This document shows, piece by piece, positions 57,108 through 59,845 of a stretch of 59,845 bases of DNA. This DNA comes from Cryobacterium sp. Y29. Its GTDB lineage: Bacteria > Actinomycetota > Actinomycetes > Actinomycetales > Microbacteriaceae. The notes beneath the pieces are model-generated. The model was not told the DNA's origin and searched no databases. It saw only the letters and a list, made by a program, of their open reading frames with translations. A program made the position numbers and the translations under genes. Where the stretch lies: NCBI RefSeq assembly GCF_002929825.1, contig NZ_PJJN01000029.1:1-59845 (forward strand), given 5' to 3'. Position 1 is the first letter of the stretch; every line of letters starts with the position of its first letter.

Positions 57108-58610
57108 ATGGCAGACATCGGTACGGCATACTCTGACGCCGAAAGTGCCCTTGGGCGGCCTGCACTGGCCTTGTTGACGCGGAAAGCAGCACCGGCGATC
57201 CTGACGATCTTCACAACCGTGTTCACCGCCGGCCCCATTCCTGCCGACCGTTTCCTTGCTGTCGTGGGCAATCATTTCCAAGCCCTCCGTGAGCAGGGAC
57301 GATCGGGCGTCCCAGAGAACCTATCGACCCGGGCCGTCGTCAATACCTGGGTGAACGAAGGCTGGTTGCTTTACGCCACCACGCCTGACGGAGATGAGCA
57401 GTACGCGCTCACATCGCATTCCCAAACCGCATTGGACTATGTCGGCCGGGCGGGGAAGGGCAGGGCAATGGTGTCACAGTCGCGTATTCGCTCGATCCTT
57501 GAAGCCGCTCGGGAATGTGCCGACGCAGCGAACCCCGACCGGCCTCAACGCATCGCTCGGCTCGATGCCGATATTGCCTCTTTCACGAAAGAGCGGGAAC
57601 GGCTTGCTTCGGGCGGGGACATTGTCCAGACCAGCGACGAAAGAGTCCTTGAGGCCTACTTGAACCTCAAGGAACTGCTCGAGCAGCTTCCGGCTGACTT
57701 CCTACGCGTGACAGAGTCCGTGGAGTCAGAGCAGAGAATAATCCTCGCTGACTTCCACGCCGAGGCGGTGTCCACCGGAACGGTCGTGTCCGATTACCCG
57801 GACCGAGCCGCTGCGTCACTTCTGCAGACGCAGGAGGGGAGAGCCTTTCAAGGTGCACAAGAACTGCTCCGGGACCCCAGCCTGATGGATCAGCTCCGAC
57901 GAGACGTGGACACTACGCTTGCCCACCCGATTGCCGAGACACTGACCCTGGATGAGCGGAAGGCGTTTCGGGGAACCCCTACGCTTCTGGAATCAAACGT
58001 TGGCTCGGTGTTGTCGAAACGGCATCAGAACACCCGAACGATTCAGCAATACGTGAGCAGGCGTGCGGCAAGCACGGACAAGGAAGTTGATTCCCTCGTG
58101 ACTCAACTCAAGGCAGCTCTCCTGGATTGGGCCCCGGTCGGCAAAGCACGCGACGGTGTTCCCGCTGCGGTGCAGATCGCGCAAGTTGACATCGGCCACC
58201 TGCAACAAAAACTGTACGATCCCTCGGATCATCGACCCCCGCCTCCACTTGTAACAGTCTCCACCGAGGGAGGCGGCCTCGATCTAGCGGAACTTCTGCA
58301 GCAGGGCGGACCCCGACTAGAAGCACTCAAGGCAGTCCTTTCCCAGGCCCTCACCGCCGCTGATGCCGTGCCGGCAGCCGCTGCATTCAACGGCTCTCCC
58401 ACCGACCTTCGCCGTCCGGTGGAAATCCTCGGATACCTCCAACTCGCCGAACGCGCAGGTGCCATGACCACAACGGGCGAAACAGATGTCTACGAGGCAG
58501 TCCGACCCGATGGAAGCCGCAAGGCTTTCCGGGCGGCACGGGCAGTCTTCAGCCGCAGTCACCTTCCCCACCTGGAACCCGCCACACCATCTCGGAGCCG
58601 CACATCATGA
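57108..58610 (+). CDS. DUF3375 protein, Wadjet subunit JetA-like
   Basis: JetA is the kleisin-like subunit of Wadjet, an SMC-type complex that cleaves small circular DNA. 500 residues from ATG 57108 (MADIGTAYSDAESALGRPAL), with AAGGGGG 6 bases upstream. Family layout: N-terminal winged-helix block (ALLTRKAAPAILTIFTTVFT, IPADRFLAVVGNHFQALREQ), STRAVVNTWVNEGWLL, YALTSHSQTALDYV, a coiled helical middle (RIARLDADIASFTKERERLA) and C-terminal winged helix (RPVEILGYLQLAERAGAMTT). The frame is intact. The stop overlaps the jetB-like ATG (ATGA), as in complete Wadjet operons. jetC and jetD are not in the remaining 1.2 kb. Confidence 0.8.
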   Translation: MADIGTAYSDAESALGRPALALLTRKAAPAILTIFTTVFTAGPIPADRFLAVVGNHFQALREQGRSGVPENLSTRAVVNTWVNEGWLLYATTPDGDEQYALTSHSQTALDYVGRAGKGRAMVSQSRIRSILEAARECADAANPDRPQRIARLDADIASFTKERERLASGGDIVQTSDERVLEAYLNLKELLEQLPADFLRVTESVESEQRIILADFHAEAVSTGTVVSDYPDRAAASLLQTQEGRAFQGAQELLRDPSLMDQLRRDVDTTLAHPIAETLTLDERKAFRGTPTLLESNVGSVLSKRHQNTRTIQQYVSRRAASTDKEVDSLVTQLKAALLDWAPVGKARDGVPAAVQIAQVDIGHLQQKLYDPSDHRPPPPLVTVSTEGGGLDLAELLQQGGPRLEALKAVLSQALTAADAVPAAAAFNGSPTDLRRPVEILGYLQLAERAGAMTTTGETDVYEAVRPDGSRKAFRAARAVFSRSHLPHLEPATPSRSRTS

Positions 58611-59101
58611 ACGAGGACGCCGCCGCCTTCTACGATCCCGAGGGATCCAGTCCGGACGCTTTGGGCCAAGTGACCTTATTTCAGGGGGATGTCGGGTCCT
58701 TGAATCCTGAGCAACGGCGGACGTTCGTCACATTGCTCAAGCGGCGCTACATATCGGCCGATACGCACCCGGCCGAATGGGCGGAACTGCTCGCAGCCCC
58801 GCACGTGTTCCGGACCCGCTTCAACGACATGTATCTCACCTTGGAAATCAACACCGTTTACCAGGTCGCCTACACGGCGAGCCTGGTGCGACGGTGCCAG
58901 ACCCGCGGAAACAGTGGGGTCACGAACGCGAAATGGCGTCAGCTTCGATGGAATCTCACAGTCAGTGTGAGATTCGCTTGGACGCGACGCATGTTTCATC
59001 CGACTTTCTTCACCGGCATCAATAACACCATTGGACCTGACCAGCGCCTCTTGGAGCTGTTGACTAAGTACAACCAGCCGTTCATTCTGTGGGTAGCCTG
59101 A
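58607..59101 (+). pseudogene. DUF4194 (JetB)-like protein, apparently truncated and fused to unrelated sequence
   Basis: The first about 95 residues match the JetB plan: LNPEQRRTFVTLLKRRYISA, DTHPAEWAELLAAPHVFRTR, FNDMYLTLEINTVYQVAY. From about base 58890 the reading frame continues (RRCQTRGNSGVTNAKWRQLR to FILWVA) without resembling the second half of JetB, which normally holds conserved acidic and arginine-rich blocks. A perfect hairpin, GAATCTCACA-GTCAG-TGTGAGATTC (58951-58975), lies just after the junction. I infer a deletion or insertion that removed the rest of jetB with jetC and jetD. It could instead be an unusual short JetB. Confidence 0.55.
58951..58975. repeat. Perfect inverted repeat inside the truncated jetB-like gene
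   Basis: Ten-base arms GAATCTCACA / TGTGAGATTC around GTCAG. It is placed near the point where homology to JetB ends and may mark a rearrangement junction or former element end. Confidence 0.7.
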
Positions 59102-59105
59102 TCCC

Positions 59106-59657
59106 ATGCTGACTTTGATGAGCGCCTCGAAAGAGGAAATAGCGCGAGCGCACCACGCGTATCTGGACGGTTTCGATGATGCCCGGGCGCGAATCCGAGA
59201 GCACCTCCGGGCGACCGGCGGCCCCGACCCGGACGGCAGCATCGAGAGCCTCCCTGGTATAGGCGTCTGGTTCTTCGAGCACCTGCCGGAAAGAGATGAG
59301 GCAGCGCCCACGGGCTGGATTCCTGCCTGGTGGAATCCCCAGGTTCCACCTGCGGGAGAAGGCGTCGAAACTCACGCGCCCCTCACCCGGCAGCAGCTGA
59401 GGCTCATTGATGAGGTCCATGCCTACGTCGCGGAAGTCGTCATGACCCACGCCAGCGGGGCGAAATGGGTGGTGTACAAGGGGAGCAAGAAGGATATACG
59501 TCATGGAACGACGGTCATTCAGCTGGACAAGCGGCGGCAGTTCTATCCGCTATCCCTAGTTTACAAAGCAGCTCTCAATGTTGTGCTGCTCGACAAATTC
59601 GTGAGGCCCACGATCTTTTATGACGTCGTGGGGCGAGACATCGGTGATGCGGATTGA
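59106..59657 (+). CDS. Hypothetical protein
   Basis: 183 residues that I do not recognise. Soluble, with no signal or membrane segment. Notable blocks: SKEEIARAHHAYLDGFDDAR, PTGWIPAWWNPQVPPAGEGV, LTRQQLRLIDEVHAYVAEVV, and WVVYKGSKKDIRHGTTVIQL. The helical start and tryptophan-rich middle suggest a small globular protein. An ATG at 59118 (MSASKEEI) is an alternative start. It follows the truncated jetB-like gene after 4 bases and overlaps the next ORF, so it belongs to the same transcript. Confidence 0.6.
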   Translation: MLTLMSASKEEIARAHHAYLDGFDDARARIREHLRATGGPDPDGSIESLPGIGVWFFEHLPERDEAAPTGWIPAWWNPQVPPAGEGVETHAPLTRQQLRLIDEVHAYVAEVVMTHASGAKWVVYKGSKKDIRHGTTVIQLDKRRQFYPLSLVYKAALNVVLLDKFVRPTIFYDVVGRDIGDAD

Positions 59658-59845
59658 CAGAACCGCGTTCTCCGACGATCTGGCCGAACTTTCCGCTGCT
59701 TGCCAGCAGTTGATCGCGGATGCGACGAGTGAGGTCACCGAAACCACGGTCGACCGCTATTACGGCAGCCGGGTCGAAAACCAACGTCTTCAAGGTCGCG
59801 GATTGGGCCATCGCCGGCCGCAACGGCGAGGCGCTGGTCACGCTG
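59647..59845 (+). CDS. Hypothetical protein, partial, possible frameshift
   Basis: Starts at ATG 59647, overlapping the previous stop. The frame reads MRIDRTAFSDDLAELSAACQ, then QLIADATSEVTETTVDRYYG, after which it becomes Arg/Gly-rich. In the next frame the same DNA reads TAITAAGSKTNVFKVADWAI, then AGRNGEALVTL, which looks more like protein. A frameshift near 59750-59765 is therefore possible. It runs out of the window. Function unknown. Confidence 0.4.
   Translation, partial: MRIDRTAFSDDLAELSAACQQLIADATSEVTETTVDRYYGSRVENQRLQGRGLGHRRPQRRGAGHA

Overview
The window is the replication-origin region of a high-GC actinobacterial chromosome, most likely from the family Microbacteriaceae. This rests on the gene order gyrA-gyrB-dciA-recF-dnaN-oriC-dnaA-rpmH-rnpA-yidD-yidC-jag-rsmG-parA-parB, on actinobacterial markers (crgA, class E sortase, DUF3566, the FhaA/FhaB/PstP/RodA/PbpA/PknA/PknB cluster, DUF6049 beside murJ), and on the parS and DnaA-box sequences. 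The family assignment is inference; no rRNA gene is present.

Layout. (1) 1-10.0 kb is accessory DNA: a type I restriction-modification operon (hsdM cut by the window edge, hsdS, hsdR), two small minus-strand HTH-type genes around an AT-rich intergenic region, and a translationally coupled pair of a degenerate tyrosine-recombinase-like protein and a DDE transposase. It stops at the 3' end of tRNA-Leu(CAG). (2) 10.5-19.4 kb is the cell-wall growth and division signalling operon fhaA-fhaB-pstP-rodA-pbpA-pknA-pknB, closed by two perfect tandem palindromes. (3) 19.5-24.3 kb holds pabA/trpG, an unannotated 53-codon membrane peptide that appears to start at AUC, a class E sortase, crgA, a rhomboid protease, a cyclophilin, and tRNA-Ala and tRNA-Ile. 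(4) 24.3-39.9 kb is the replication and segregation core: DUF3566, gyrA, gyrB, dciA, recF, dnaN, oriC, dnaA on the minus strand, then rpmH to parB on the plus strand. Six parS-like sites are visible: one inside dciA, one over the parA start codon and four between parB and ddl. (5) 40.2-48.1 kb (minus strand) holds ddl, a PLP aminotransferase, trxA, trxB, murJ and a DUF6049 protein. (6) 48.1-56.6 kb (plus strand) holds the CCA-adding enzyme, a sugar ABC importer without its ATPase, rpsF-ssb-rpsR-rplI and dnaB. (7) 56.6-59.8 kb is accessory again: a small inverted-repeat remnant, a JetA-like (DUF3375) gene, an apparently truncated JetB-like gene and two unrecognised genes in place of jetC/jetD.

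How the genes work together: DnaA, DnaN, DciA, DnaB, gyrase and RecF start and support replication; ParA/ParB/parS segregate the origin; FhaA/B, PstP, PknA/B, RodA, PbpA, CrgA and MurJ control peptidoglycan synthesis. DnaA boxes also lie ahead of dnaB, far from oriC. The most unusual parts are the two flanking accessory blocks, the AUC-start peptide, and parS sites embedded in coding and start-codon sequence.
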